Below are positions 42,107 through 52,721 of a stretch of 64,000 nt of DNA, piece after piece (position 1 is the first letter of the stretch; the number at the start of each line of letters is the position of its first letter). The stretch comes from Ruminococcaceae bacterium HV4-5-B5C (lineage in GTDB: Bacteria; Bacillota; Clostridia; Oscillospirales; Acutalibacteraceae), in assembly GCA_900184925.1 (NCBI GenBank), contig FXYJ02000002.1:372001-436000 (forward strand), in the 5' to 3' direction. The notes beneath the pieces are model-generated. The model worked only from the letters and a program-made list of their open reading frames with translations. It did not search any database and was not told the DNA's origin. The translations under genes and the position numbers were made by a program.

Positions 42107-42298
42107 CTGACTTTTACATTGTTCAGCCACTTCAACATGAGCGGGGCATCCCTTCTGGACAGGAAGTAGTCTTCCTGAGCAGGTGGATTCCGTCACAGTT
42201 TCGTTCAAAGAATTGTTTCACGCTGAGATTGAAAGCAAAAGCTGGGGCAACCGGCCTTTTCAGGACGAATGCTCCAGCTCATTTTTGAACCTTTTCAG
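42107..42298. other. Unassigned sequence next to the receptor remnant
   Basis: No convincing frame or RNA structure. It borders the break point of the chemoreceptor fragment and may be leftover from the rearrangement. Confidence 0.4.
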
Positions 42299-42586
42299 CT
42301 ATTCCTTATGCTCACCGCTGTGCTTTCGGAGATGATGTACGGCAAAAAAGCAAACCGCGGAAAGCAGGACCCCGAAAACAGCAACAGTCAGGTTGGGGTT
42401 TGCGTACGCGGCGTTCTGCGTTACAGGGAAAAGGCCAAGCAGTTTTGAAGAACCGTCGTGAAGGATCTCTTTGAGGTGAGCATTTGCGTAAAGGTAAAGT
42501 ACCGTCTGGTTAACCGCGAGCAAGAGGGAAAGAACTCCGAGAACGATCAACTTCACGCGTGTCTGTTTTCGGTTTTCCGGTGCCAT
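42299..42586 (-). CDS. Small membrane protein with two transmembrane segments, unknown
   Basis: A 95-aa protein with a basic N-terminus, TM segments at about 12-33 and 66-86, and a His/Lys/Glu-rich C-terminus. GGAGG lies 8 nt before ATG 42586. It follows gatB on the same strand at 136 bp. No recognised family and no context that suggests a function. Confidence 0.65.
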   Translation of the reverse strand: MAPENRKQTRVKLIVLGVLSLLLAVNQTVLYLYANAHLKEILHDGSSKLLGLFPVTQNAAYANPNLTVAVFGVLLSAVCFFAVHHLRKHSGEHKE

Positions 42587-42721
42587 CTGTCATTCCTCCA
42601 GTCGTTCTTTGTCCCTGATGTGCTGCCAGGCCTGTGCTTCCTCCGGAAGTCGCAGAAAAACTCTCCCGCCTGATGTGCCTCGGGTTTTCACAATGCTGAA
42701 AGGCGGAGTGTGAATGCAGGC

Positions 42722-44136
42722 TCAGCCTGCCATAATCTCGGAAAGAATCGCTTCGGCTTCCTGTGGATTGGCACGGCCGCGTGTTGCTTTCATGACCGCG
42801 CCGAGCACGGCTTTGAGCGCTTTTTCCTTGCCTGCGCGGTAATCCTTTACGGCGTTGGGGTTATCGGCTGCGGCCTGCTCACAGATTTTGCGCAGGTCGT
42901 CCGCGCCGACGCCCGCAAGATCTTTTTCACTCAGAAATTCGGACGCCGGTTTGCCGGTGTCGAGCATTTTCTCGAGTGTGGACTTCAGAAGGTTCATGCG
43001 GAGCTTTCCTTCGTCGAGGAGCTTCACGAGGGCGTTCAGGTTTTCGGGTGAAACGGTTACACGGAATTCTTCTTTCTCCGCGTCGGTCGCAAGACGGGCG
43101 AAAATCGAGCCTGTGATGCAGTTGGCAACGGCGCGCGGGTTTTTCGTGCCCTTTGCCGCCGCTTCGAAATAATCCGCAATACGTCGATGCTCAATGAGCA
43201 GCCGGGCGTCCGCTTCCGGCAGGCCGAAGTCCTTTACAAAGCGGCTGAAGCGGGCCTGCGGGTCTTCCGGCATACGGGCCTTCAGCTCCGCGAGCTTTTC
43301 CGGCGAAACGCGGATTGCCACAAGGTCGGGGTCGCGGAAATAGCGATAGTCGTTGGCGTCTTCCTTGCCGCGCATTCCTTCCGTGCAGCCGGTGCCTTCG
43401 TCGTAGCGCCGGGTCTCCTGCACGATTTCTTCGCCGCTTTCCAGCAGGTCGATCTGCCGCTCCGTCTCGTATTCCATCGCCTTTGTCATGTGCGAAAAGG
43501 AGTTCATATTCTTGATTTCCGTACGGGTGCCAAGCTTGTCGGAGCCCTTTGGCCGCACGGAGATATTCACGTCGCAGCGCAGCGATCCCTCCTGCATTTT
43601 GCAGTCGGAAACACCGATGTAGCGCATGATCATCTGTAATTTTTCGAGGTACTCGACTGCCTCGTCAATACTGCGGATATCCGGCTCCGAAACGATTTCG
43701 ATCAGCGGAACGCCGCCGCGGTTATAGTCAACGAGCGTGTTGCCGCGCTCGTGCACAAGTTTGCCCGCGTCTTCCTCAATATGAATGCGCGTCAGGCGGA
43801 TTTTGCGCCCGTTTGACAGTTCCACGTAGCCCTTCTGGCAGAGCGGCTGGTCGTATTCCGAAATCTGGTATGCCTTCGGCAGATCGGGGTACACATAGTT
43901 TTTGCGGTCCATTTTCGCGTTGGGGTTGATCTCGCAGTGCGTCGCGAGCCCCGCCATAACCGCATACTCCACCACGGCCCGGTTCAGCTTCGGCAGCGTG
44001 CCGGGCAGGCCGATGCAGACGGGGCAGCAGTGCGTGTTCGGCTCGCCGCCGAACTCCGTCGTGCAGGAGCAGAAGATTTTGGTTTTCGTCGAAAGCTCCA
44101 CGTGCGTCTCAAGACCGCACACAAGTTCCCAGTCCT

Positions 44137-44140
<4 letters not shown>
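42722..44140 (-). CDS. gatB: Asp-tRNA(Asn)/Glu-tRNA(Gln) amidotransferase subunit B
   Basis: A 472-aa subunit that binds the misacylated tRNA and phosphorylates the Asp or Glu side chain for amidation. The N-terminal GLETHVELSTKTKIFCSC and GLPGTLPKLNRAVVEYA are GatB signatures, with zinc-site cysteines CSC and HCCPVC. The C-terminal YqeY-like tail domain (LKAVLGAVMKATRGRANPQ) ends the protein. The start overlaps gatA by 4 bp (ATGA). Last of aspS-gatC-gatA-gatB. Confidence 0.96.
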
Positions 44141-45603
<1,463 letters not shown>

Positions 45604-45618
45604 TTTCAACAGCCTCTC

Positions 45619-45897
45619 CTACCTGCGCCGGCGCACGAGGAAGTATCCGTCCTCGCGGCTTTCCGCATTTTTCAGGATTTCCTCGCGGTCGAACGAGGGA
45701 ACAACGGTGTCCTCACGGAACACGTTCGAAAGGCCGTTGATATTGTCAAAGTCGGAAGCATCCGCCGTTGCCGCACTGATGGTGTCGGCAAAGCCGATGA
45801 TCTCGTTCATGTCCTTCGTCAGGCCGTCGAGCTCCTCGGGAGCGACGGATAGCTTGGCGAGGTTTGCAATTTTCAGGATCTCCTCATGCGTTACCAT
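45619..45897 (-). CDS. gatC: Asp-tRNA(Asn)/Glu-tRNA(Gln) amidotransferase subunit C
   Basis: A 92-aa stabilising subunit of GatCAB. ILKIANLAKLSVAPEELDGL and ITMMNEI-like MNEIIGFADTI are typical, and the C-terminus (VPSFDREEILKNAESREDGYF) wraps between GatA and GatB in known structures. It sits 15 bp before gatA and 21 bp after aspS. Confidence 0.94.
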   Translation of the reverse strand: MVTHEEILKIANLAKLSVAPEELDGLTKDMNEIIGFADTISAATADASDFDNINGLSNVFREDTVVPSFDREEILKNAESREDGYFLVRRRR

Positions 45898-45918
45898 GCA
45901 GTTACCTCCCGGACGATA

Positions 45919-47670
45919 TTATTTTCTCAGTTTGATGTGCACTTCGCGGAGCTGTTGCTCCGTCACTTCGTTCGGCGCACCCATCATGACGTCCTGCGCG
46001 TTGGAGTTCATCGGGAATGCAATCACTTCCCGGATGTTGTCTTCGTCCGTCAGGAGCATGAGCATGCGGTCGACGCCCGGTGCCATGCCGGCATGCGGCG
46101 GTGCTCCGAACTGGAACGCATGGTACAGGGAGGTGAACTTCGTTTTGAGGTCTTCCTCGGTGTAGCCTGCAATCTCGAACGCCTTTTTCATGATGTCGAT
46201 GCGGTGGTTGCGCACGGCGCCCGAAGAAAGCTCGATGCCGTTGCACACAATGTCGTACTGATAGGCGAGAACGTCTTCCGGCTTTTTATTCAGCAGCGCG
46301 TCCATCCCGCCCTGCGGCATGGAGAACGGGTTGTGCGTGAAGCCCATGGCTCCGGTCTCCTCGTCGGGCTCGAACATCGGGAAGTCCACAATAAAGCAGA
46401 ACTCGAAGCGGTTTTTGTCGATCAAATTCAGGCGTTCGCCCAGCTCCGTGCGGATTTGGCCTGCGAGCTTCGGGGCAATATCCGCTTCGTCGGCGATGAA
46501 GAAAATGACGCATCCGGGTTTTAAATTCGTGCGCTTTGTCAGCTCGTCGCGGCGGTCGTCCGGCAGATATTTGTTGATGGGGCCCTGATATTCGCCGCTT
46601 TCGGTTACTTTGATATAACCGAGGCCCTTCATGCCGATGCTCTCGGCATATTTGAGCATATTTTCGAAGAAACTCCGAGGCTGCCCGGCACAGTCCGGCA
46701 CGTTGACGGCGCGAACGGTCTTGCGCTGGAATGGCTTGAACTCGGTTCCTTCAAAAATATCGGTGATGTCGATGATTTCGAGCGGGTTGCGCAGATCCGG
46801 TTTGTCGGAGCCGTATTTCAGCATGGACTCCGCGTAGGGAATGCGGCGGAACGGCGCCGGAGAAACCTGTTTGTCGGAGAATTTGCGGAACGTGTCGCCC
46901 ACAACTTCTTCTGCCACGGCAAAGACGTCCTCCTGCGTGGCAAACGCCATTTCAAAGTCGAGTTGGTAGAATTCGCCCGGTGAGCGGTCGGCGCGCGCAT
47001 CTTCATCGCGGAAGCACGGCGCAAGCTGGAAGTACCGGTCGAAACCGGAGACCATGAGCAGCTGTTTAAAAAGCTGCGGGGCCTGCGGCAGGGCGTAGAA
47101 TTTGCCCGGGTGGCGGCGGCTAGGAATGAGGTAGTCGCGCGCGCCCTCCGGCGAGGAGGCCGAAAGGATCGGCGTCTGGATCTCAAGAAACCCGAGGTCG
47201 GTCATTTTCCGGCGCAGATAGGAGATCAACTGTGAGCGGAGCACAATATTCTGATGGACTTTGGGGTTTCGCAGGTCAAGGTAACGGTATTTGAGGCGGA
47301 CGTCCTCTTTCGTTTCGAGAGAGGAATCCACTTCGAACGGCAGAGGGGCAAGCACCTCGCCGAGAACGGACAACTCTTCCACGCGGATCTCCACGGTGCC
47401 GGTCGGGATTTTTGGATTTACCGTGTCGGCGTCGCGCAGTACGACCCTGCCCTTCGCGGTAAGGGTGCACTCCTTGCCTATGGTTTTGAGCATATCCTGA
47501 TTGTGGATGACGATCTGTACGACGCCGTAATGGTCGCGCAGGTCAAGAAACTGCACGCCGCCGTGGTCGCGGATATTCTCCACCCAGCCTGCCACGCGGA
47601 CCTCTTTCCCGATGTCCTTTTCCCCGATCTCGCCGCAGTAGTGCGTGTGATACTCGTTGACACTGATCAT
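45919..47670 (-). CDS. aspS: Aspartyl-tRNA synthetase (possibly non-discriminating)
   Basis: A 583-aa bacterial-type class IIb synthetase: OB-fold anticodon domain (GWVENIRDHGGVQFLDLRD), motif 2 CFRDEDARADRSPGEFYQLD, a GAD insertion domain, and motif 3 in GMAPGVDRMLML. Operon linkage with gatCAB suggests it charges both tRNA-Asp and tRNA-Asn with Asp, the latter then being amidated. That is an inference from context; asnS presence elsewhere is unknown. A promoter lies at 47712-47740 with only a short leader, so no T-box. Confidence 0.95.
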   Translation of the reverse strand: MISVNEYHTHYCGEIGEKDIGKEVRVAGWVENIRDHGGVQFLDLRDHYGVVQIVIHNQDMLKTIGKECTLTAKGRVVLRDADTVNPKIPTGTVEIRVEELSVLGEVLAPLPFEVDSSLETKEDVRLKYRYLDLRNPKVHQNIVLRSQLISYLRRKMTDLGFLEIQTPILSASSPEGARDYLIPSRRHPGKFYALPQAPQLFKQLLMVSGFDRYFQLAPCFRDEDARADRSPGEFYQLDFEMAFATQEDVFAVAEEVVGDTFRKFSDKQVSPAPFRRIPYAESMLKYGSDKPDLRNPLEIIDITDIFEGTEFKPFQRKTVRAVNVPDCAGQPRSFFENMLKYAESIGMKGLGYIKVTESGEYQGPINKYLPDDRRDELTKRTNLKPGCVIFFIADEADIAPKLAGQIRTELGERLNLIDKNRFEFCFIVDFPMFEPDEETGAMGFTHNPFSMPQGGMDALLNKKPEDVLAYQYDIVCNGIELSSGAVRNHRIDIMKKAFEIAGYTEEDLKTKFTSLYHAFQFGAPPHAGMAPGVDRMLMLLTDEDNIREVIAFPMNSNAQDVMMGAPNEVTEQQLREVHIKLRK

Positions 47671-47711
47671 AATTTCCCCAAGTCCCCTTTTTTGCTTTTC
47701 TGTATTAACTG

Positions 47712-47740
47712 ATTATAGCATGAAACAAGCGGCGCTTCAA
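47712..47740 (-). promoter_or_regulatory. Promoter of the aspS-gatCAB operon
   Basis: On the minus strand TTGAAG (47740-47735), 17 bp, TATAAT (47717-47712), with TGC before the -10. Confidence 0.75.
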
Positions 47741-47855
47741 CGGCGCGTTTTCCCGGGAGCACCGCAGGTCCGGGTGCGTATATACTTTATTATCATAGCA
47801 TATTTCCGCCGGAATTGCGATGCTTTTTCTGAGGAATCACGCCGGGTGTCCGCCG

Positions 47856-49073
47856 CTATTGCGCGCGGACGAGCGCAGCGAGAATTTCGGCCATTTTGTC
47901 CATTGCCTGCACGGGGATGAACTCGAAGCGGCTGTGGTAATTGTAGCCGCCCGTCGGCAGATTGGGGCAGGGGAGGCCTTTGTACGAAAGCATCGCGCCG
48001 TCCGTGCCGCCGCGGATGGGCACCGTTTTCGGTTCGACGCCGCATTCCCGCATGGCACGCTCTGCGCGTTCCACAATCCCCATGTGCTGTTCCATGACGG
48101 ATTTCATGTTGTAATACTGGTCTTTCTGTTTCAGCTCGAACGTCCCCGCCCCGTATTTTTCGTTCAGGTAATCCGCCGCGCGGCGGAGATACGCCTTGCG
48201 CGCTTCGAATTTTCCCCGGTCGTGGTCGCGGACGATATAATGCAGCTCGGCCTTTTCTTCGCAGCCTTCAAAATGCAGCAGATGGTAAAAGCCCTCGTAA
48301 CCCTCGGTGTGTTCGGGTGTTTCGGCGGGCGGGAGCATGGCGTTGAACTCGATGCCGAGGAGCACGGCGTTCCGCATTTTGTTTTTCGCGTCCCCCGGGT
48401 GGGTGGCTGCGCCGCGGACGGTCAGCACGGCCGAAGCCGCGTTGAAGTTTTCATATTCCAGCTCGCCGAGTCTGCCGCCGTCCACCGTGTAGGCGAAGTC
48501 CGCTCCGAATGCTTTGAGGTCGAAGTGGTCCGTGCCGCGCCCGATCTCCTCATCCGGCGTAAACGCCACGGCAATTTTCCCGTGCGGGACATTGCTTTTT
48601 CGAATCAGCTCCGCCGCCGTCAGAATTTCCGCGATGCCGGCCTTGTCGTCGGCGCCAAGCAGCGTGGTGCCGTCGGTCACAATAAGGTCTTTTCCGCGGC
48701 ATTCTTCCAAGCAGGGAAATTGGGACGGGCGGAGAAAAATCTGATTTTTTTCGTTCAGCACGATGTCTCCGTCCGTGTAGTTTTCCACGATGCGCGGTTG
48801 AATGCCGTCGCCCTTTGCGGAGGAACTTGTGTCCATGTGTGAAATCAGCCCGATGACGGGGTGTTTCCCGCCGCAGTTCGGTGCAAGAAAGCCGTAGACG
48901 TAGCCAAATTCATCCCGCCGGACGTCTTCAAAGCCGAGGCATTTCATTTCTTCCGCGAGGCGGTCTGCGAGCACAAGCTGCTTTTGCGTGCTAGGGCAGA
49001 CGTTTCCCGGGGCGTTCTCGTCCGAGGTAGTGTCGTATGTCACATAATCGAGAAACCTTTCAAAAGCTCTCAT
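47856..49073 (-). CDS. pepT: Peptidase T (tripeptide aminopeptidase)
   Basis: A 405-aa M20 metallopeptidase removing N-terminal residues from tripeptides in the cytoplasm. Metal-binding motifs: GLISHMDTSSSAKG (His, Asp), LLGADDKAGIAEI (bridging Asp), FTPDEEIGRGTDHFD (catalytic Glu and metal ligand) and YTVDGG. RGGTDGAMLSYKGLPCPNLPTGGYN is the C-terminal PepT signature. Start ATG 49073 is preferred to the upstream frame because AAAGGA precedes it and it aligns with the family. Confidence 0.94.
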   Translation of the reverse strand: MRAFERFLDYVTYDTTSDENAPGNVCPSTQKQLVLADRLAEEMKCLGFEDVRRDEFGYVYGFLAPNCGGKHPVIGLISHMDTSSSAKGDGIQPRIVENYTDGDIVLNEKNQIFLRPSQFPCLEECRGKDLIVTDGTTLLGADDKAGIAEILTAAELIRKSNVPHGKIAVAFTPDEEIGRGTDHFDLKAFGADFAYTVDGGRLGELEYENFNAASAVLTVRGAATHPGDAKNKMRNAVLLGIEFNAMLPPAETPEHTEGYEGFYHLLHFEGCEEKAELHYIVRDHDRGKFEARKAYLRRAADYLNEKYGAGTFELKQKDQYYNMKSVMEQHMGIVERAERAMRECGVEPKTVPIRGGTDGAMLSYKGLPCPNLPTGGYNYHSRFEFIPVQAMDKMAEILAALVRAQ

Positions 49074-49180
49074 TCTTTTATTCCTTTCCCATGGTTCCGG
49101 ATTGCCCGAAAACATAACCGTTCATTTTTCCAACGGTCGGCTTTGTTCATCATACGCTTTTTCCCGGAGGGGGAAAAGCC

Positions 49181-50548
49181 CTAAATCCCGTTCCAGGCGT
49201 CTTTCAGGCACTGCACCGCGCCGGGAATATCCGCAATCGGAATTCCCGCGAAACCGAGCCGCACGGACCCGTCTCCCGCGGGCTGTACGCGCACCCCGTT
49301 TTCCCGGGCGAGGCGGCAGAGCCCGGCGGCGCTTTCCTGCGTTTGAAGGGCAAGTGTTACCGTAAGCTGTGTTTCCTGCAGCAGAATTTCCGCGCGCCCG
49401 TCAAATGCGTCGTGCAGGCAGCGCAGAAGTGTTTCACTTTTCGCGCCGTAGAGCTTGCGAAGGCGGCGCAGGTGGCGTTCCATCTGCCCGGCCCGGATAT
49501 ATTCGGCCAGTGCGAGCTGCTCAACCTTCGAGGCGGTCTGGTTGTATTTCGCGGAGCGCTGCCGGTAGCGCCCGAGCAGCTCCGGCGTCAGGATCATATA
49601 GCCGATGCGTACGGAGGGGAGCAGGAGCTTTGAGAACGAGCCGAGGTATACGACGCCCCGTCCGTCGGCAATACCCTGCATGGCGGGTACCGGGCGGGCG
49701 CGGTAGCGCAGTTCGCCGTTGTAGTCGTCTTCAATCAGAATGCTGTCGGTGCGTGAAGCCCAGTCCAGAAGTTCCATCCGTCGGCTCATGGGAATGGCGG
49801 AGCCGGAACCGACGCGGTTTGACGGGCTGACATAGACGAGGCGCGCGCCGCTTTTTTCGAGTGCGTCCATGCGGATGCCGTCCCCGTCGCGGGGGAGTTT
49901 CAGCACAGGCAGGCCGAAGTCGCAGAAAACCTGTTCGGCCTGCGGAAAGCCGGGGCTTTCAATGGCCACGGAGGGCTTTTCCGCGCTTAGCAGACCGCAG
50001 AGAAGCGAAAGGAGCGGCTGGGTGCCCGCGCCGATCACGATCTGTTCCGGGCGGGCGACGGCTCCCCGCGCCGCGAAGCTGTAAGCGGAGAGCGCTTCGC
50101 GCAGCTCCGGTTCCCCCTGTGGGCCGCCGTAGGAGGCGAGCACATCCTGCCGGTTTAATGCGGCGCGCACGTTGCGACGCCAGATGCGGATGTCGGAGCT
50201 GCCGATGTCCACGCAGTCAGTGCCGAAATTATACCGGGCGGGGAGCTGAGGTTCGGTACGCGCGGGCAGAGGAGCGGTCCGACGCTCCGTTTCGCCGGGC
50301 CCGATGCCGCGCGCAAAATAGCCGCGCCTCGGCGACGGCCGCAGATACCCTTCCACGCAGAGCTGCTGGTAGGCCGTTTCCACGGTGGTGCAGCTTAAAC
50401 CCAGGTCTCCTGCAAGGCGGCGCACCGAGGGAAGACGGTCGCCCTCCTGCAGATAACCCGACTCCACCGCGCGGCGGATGGACAGGTAAAGCTGGTGATA
50501 CAGCGGTATTTCCGAGTTTTTATCAAGCGTGAGGTAATCGTATGCCAT
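49181..50548 (-). CDS. MocR/PdxR-type regulator (GntR HTH fused to aminotransferase domain)
   Basis: A 455-aa transcription factor. The N-terminal GntR winged helix covers about 5-75 (IPLYHQLYLSIRRAVESGYL; LPSVRRLAGDLGLSCTTVETAYQQL). The remainder is a class I aminotransferase fold with a PLP lysine in YLGSFSKLLLPSVRIGYM and D in LIEDDYNGELRY. MocR proteins sense PLP or amino compounds. It is transcribed divergently from an ECF S-component gene, with a 142-bp shared region, and probably regulates it. Effector inferred as PLP. Confidence 0.9.
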   Translation of the reverse strand: MAYDYLTLDKNSEIPLYHQLYLSIRRAVESGYLQEGDRLPSVRRLAGDLGLSCTTVETAYQQLCVEGYLRPSPRRGYFARGIGPGETERRTAPLPARTEPQLPARYNFGTDCVDIGSSDIRIWRRNVRAALNRQDVLASYGGPQGEPELREALSAYSFAARGAVARPEQIVIGAGTQPLLSLLCGLLSAEKPSVAIESPGFPQAEQVFCDFGLPVLKLPRDGDGIRMDALEKSGARLVYVSPSNRVGSGSAIPMSRRMELLDWASRTDSILIEDDYNGELRYRARPVPAMQGIADGRGVVYLGSFSKLLLPSVRIGYMILTPELLGRYRQRSAKYNQTASKVEQLALAEYIRAGQMERHLRRLRKLYGAKSETLLRCLHDAFDGRAEILLQETQLTVTLALQTQESAAGLCRLARENGVRVQPAGDGSVRLGFAGIPIADIPGAVQCLKDAWNGI

Positions 50549-50690
50549 ACGGGCGGCCCCTTCCACTGTACTGATTCGTTTTTCATAAACTGCGCCTTTT
50601 CACAGCAACAGATTCCGGTTAAAATGATAGCACATCAATTCGGATATGCAAGAGCAAAAATGATTCTCTGTCGGAGAAAGGAACCGTGAC

Positions 50691-51212
50691 TTGGCAATGG
50701 AAAAGAAATCTCCTTTACATTTAATGGTGCTGACAGCGCTGTTCGGCGCCATGATTTTTGCGGTGACCGCGTATATTCTCCACATCCCGACCCCGGCGAC
50801 GGGCGGTTATATTCATCTCGGGGACGCGCTTGTCTACCTTGCCGCGAGTATGCTTCCGTGGCCGAACGCCGTCGCTGCCGCGGCCATCGGCGAGGCGCTG
50901 TCCGACGCGCTGACCGGCAGCGTCGTCTACGCGCTACCCACGCTCGTCATCAAATCTGCTATGGCGCTCTGTTTTACTTCGGCGGGCGCCCGCATCCTCA
51001 CGAAGAGGAATGCGCTGGCCTGCATTCCGGCCGGGCTGATCTGCGTCGCCGGCTATTACCTGACGGAAGCGTTTCTGCTTCACAGCTTCATTGCTCCGGT
51101 CGCCGAGATTCCGGGCAATGTCGTTCAGGCATCGGCCAGTGCCGCCGTTTATCTGCTGTTCGGCAGGGCGTTCGACCGGGCAAAAATGAAGGCGCGGCTT
51201 CAAAGTCTGTGA
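50691..51212 (+). CDS. ECF transporter S component (TIGR04002-like), possible vitamin B6 uptake
   Basis: A 173-aa integral membrane protein with about six hydrophobic segments. GGYIHLGDALVYLAASMLP and AAAAIGEALSDALTG are typical of ECF S components that capture vitamins and work with a shared EcfAAT module (not in this window). Divergence from a MocR regulator makes pyridoxal or pyridoxine a reasonable substrate, but this is inference. TTG 50691 has AAGGA 8 nt upstream; ATG 50697 is an alternative. Confidence 0.75.
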   Translation: MAMEKKSPLHLMVLTALFGAMIFAVTAYILHIPTPATGGYIHLGDALVYLAASMLPWPNAVAAAAIGEALSDALTGSVVYALPTLVIKSAMALCFTSAGARILTKRNALACIPAGLICVAGYYLTEAFLLHSFIAPVAEIPGNVVQASASAAVYLLFGRAFDRAKMKARLQSL

Positions 51213-51255
51213 AATCCCGCTTTCGGCGGCAATTTTCTCGCATCGTGTCCTTCAA

Positions 51256-51266
51256 TGTGCTATAAT
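51256..51266 (+). promoter_or_regulatory. Extended -10 promoter of the flippase gene
   Basis: TGTGCTATAAT, with TATAAT at 51261-51266. It has the same TGC-TATAAT form as several other promoters here; no strong -35. Confidence 0.55.
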
Positions 51267-51315
51267 GTCTCCATTGTTGTAAAGATTAAAACAAAAGAAC
51301 AATGGAGCTTTTAAG

Positions 51316-52635
51316 ATGAGTGACGCAAAAAAAATACGAAGCGACGTCGTTCGCGATTCCATCAGTACGTTCGGTACGAACGCCGTCATTTCCGTACTGT
51401 CGCTGGTGCAGATTTTCATCCAGATGCGGTGGATCGACCCCACCGTGAAAGGCGATAACACCTCGTTTACAAACTGGGGAAGCGGCTTTCTGACCATTCT
51501 GAGCCTGAGCATCACCTCTTCGGTGGTCTATTTCGTTGCCCGTTATACAATGAAAAACACACGCGCCGCACTCGCAAAGATCACCGGCGGTGTTTTTGCG
51601 CTGATTCTTGTGGTGAGCACGACCGTTCTGATCCTGTTGAGAAACCAATCACTGTTCCAGTTTCAAAAAATGCCGATCAACTTTCTCGCAGCGATTGTGG
51701 TCAACGCGCTTCTCTGCCTTGTTTTGAACGTTTTCGTCGGCGTGCTCCGCGGCGAAAACAAGTTCAAGTCGTATAACATCATCAACCTGGTGCAGAAGAT
51801 TGTCATGATCGTGCTCGTTATCTACATTGCGTGCCGTCCTTCGACAACGGTCTGGATCTGGGGAACGAACGCGATCGCCGCAATCGCAATCGTGATGGCG
51901 GATTACGGAATGCGGCGCTGGAACGGCAGAAAGCCGCAGCCCGCACCGGAGGACGATCATCCCGTTGAAGCGGGAAACATGGTTGCCTACAGCCTGAAAT
52001 CGCATGTCAGCAACGTTCTGACCTACATTAACACCTACCTCGGAAGTTACATCGTTCAGGGGCTGTACGACAACACCAAGCTGGGCGTTTACGGTGTCGC
52101 TCTGACGGCGGGGCAGCAGCTTTGCATTCTGCCGAACGCAGTGAGTCAGGTCATTATGAGCCGCCTTGCCGCGATGAATACGGACAGCGACCGGCGGCGC
52201 CTTACGCTGACGTTCTCAAAAACCGTGACTTATCTCACCGTTGTTTCCGCACCGATTCTCTACTGGGCGTGCAGGCTCCTGATTCCGTGGATTTTCCCGA
52301 AGTATGCCGGTTCGCTCGGCCCGCTTCCATACCTGATCTGCGGATATGTTTTCATTTCCTTTGCGACGGTGCTCAATAACTCCATCGCCGCTTACGGCCG
52401 CCCGGAGCTGAATATTATCCCGACCGTGCTCGGCGTCGCGACGAACTGCGTCTCGGTTTTCCTACTGGCCCCTCTTGGTATGAACGGGATCGCAATCGCG
52501 ACAGCGCTTTCGCTGGCCGTACAGGGCATTACCAGCATTGTGATTTTCTGTGTCTATTCGCACACGCCGGTATACCGCCTCTTTGTTTTCACGAAAGAGG
52601 AATTTGCCATGCTGAAGGGTGTTTTCAAAAAATAG
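51316..52635 (+). CDS. Polysaccharide/lipid flippase-like membrane protein (MOP superfamily)
   Basis: A 439-aa protein with about 12 hydrophobic segments, resembling Wzx/MATE-type flippases: FGTNAVISVLSLVQIFIQMRW in TM1, YSLKSHVSNVLTYINTYLGSYIVQGLYDN in the middle and FISFATVLNNSIAAYGRPELN later. It probably moves lipid-linked oligosaccharides across the membrane. No glycan genes are adjacent. It has its own promoter and terminator. Specific substrate unknown. Confidence 0.8.
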   Translation: MSDAKKIRSDVVRDSISTFGTNAVISVLSLVQIFIQMRWIDPTVKGDNTSFTNWGSGFLTILSLSITSSVVYFVARYTMKNTRAALAKITGGVFALILVVSTTVLILLRNQSLFQFQKMPINFLAAIVVNALLCLVLNVFVGVLRGENKFKSYNIINLVQKIVMIVLVIYIACRPSTTVWIWGTNAIAAIAIVMADYGMRRWNGRKPQPAPEDDHPVEAGNMVAYSLKSHVSNVLTYINTYLGSYIVQGLYDNTKLGVYGVALTAGQQLCILPNAVSQVIMSRLAAMNTDSDRRRLTLTFSKTVTYLTVVSAPILYWACRLLIPWIFPKYAGSLGPLPYLICGYVFISFATVLNNSIAAYGRPELNIIPTVLGVATNCVSVFLLAPLGMNGIAIATALSLAVQGITSIVIFCVYSHTPVYRLFVFTKEEFAMLKGVFKK

Positions 52636-52654
52636 TGGGCTGACAAACAGAACA

Positions 52655-52693
52655 GGGCCGCTTTCCGTTTTTGATGCGGAGAGCGGCCTTTTT
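52655..52693 (+). terminator. Terminator of the flippase gene
   Basis: GGCCGCTTTCCG pairs with CGGAGAGCGGCC (one G-T pair), followed by T5. Confidence 0.85.
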
Positions 52694-52721
52694 GCGCTTT
52701 GTACTCTTTGGAGGGTGACAC

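Noticed and set aside
42590..42691. 33-codon minus-strand frame (GTG 42691) ending inside the ribosome site of the 95-aa membrane protein
   Set aside because: Could be a leader peptide coupling translation, but it has no Shine-Dalgarno and no conservation evidence; left out.
47671..47712. T-box leader before aspS
   Set aside because: The promoter lies only about 40 bp upstream, leaving no room for a T-box, and no T-box consensus is seen.
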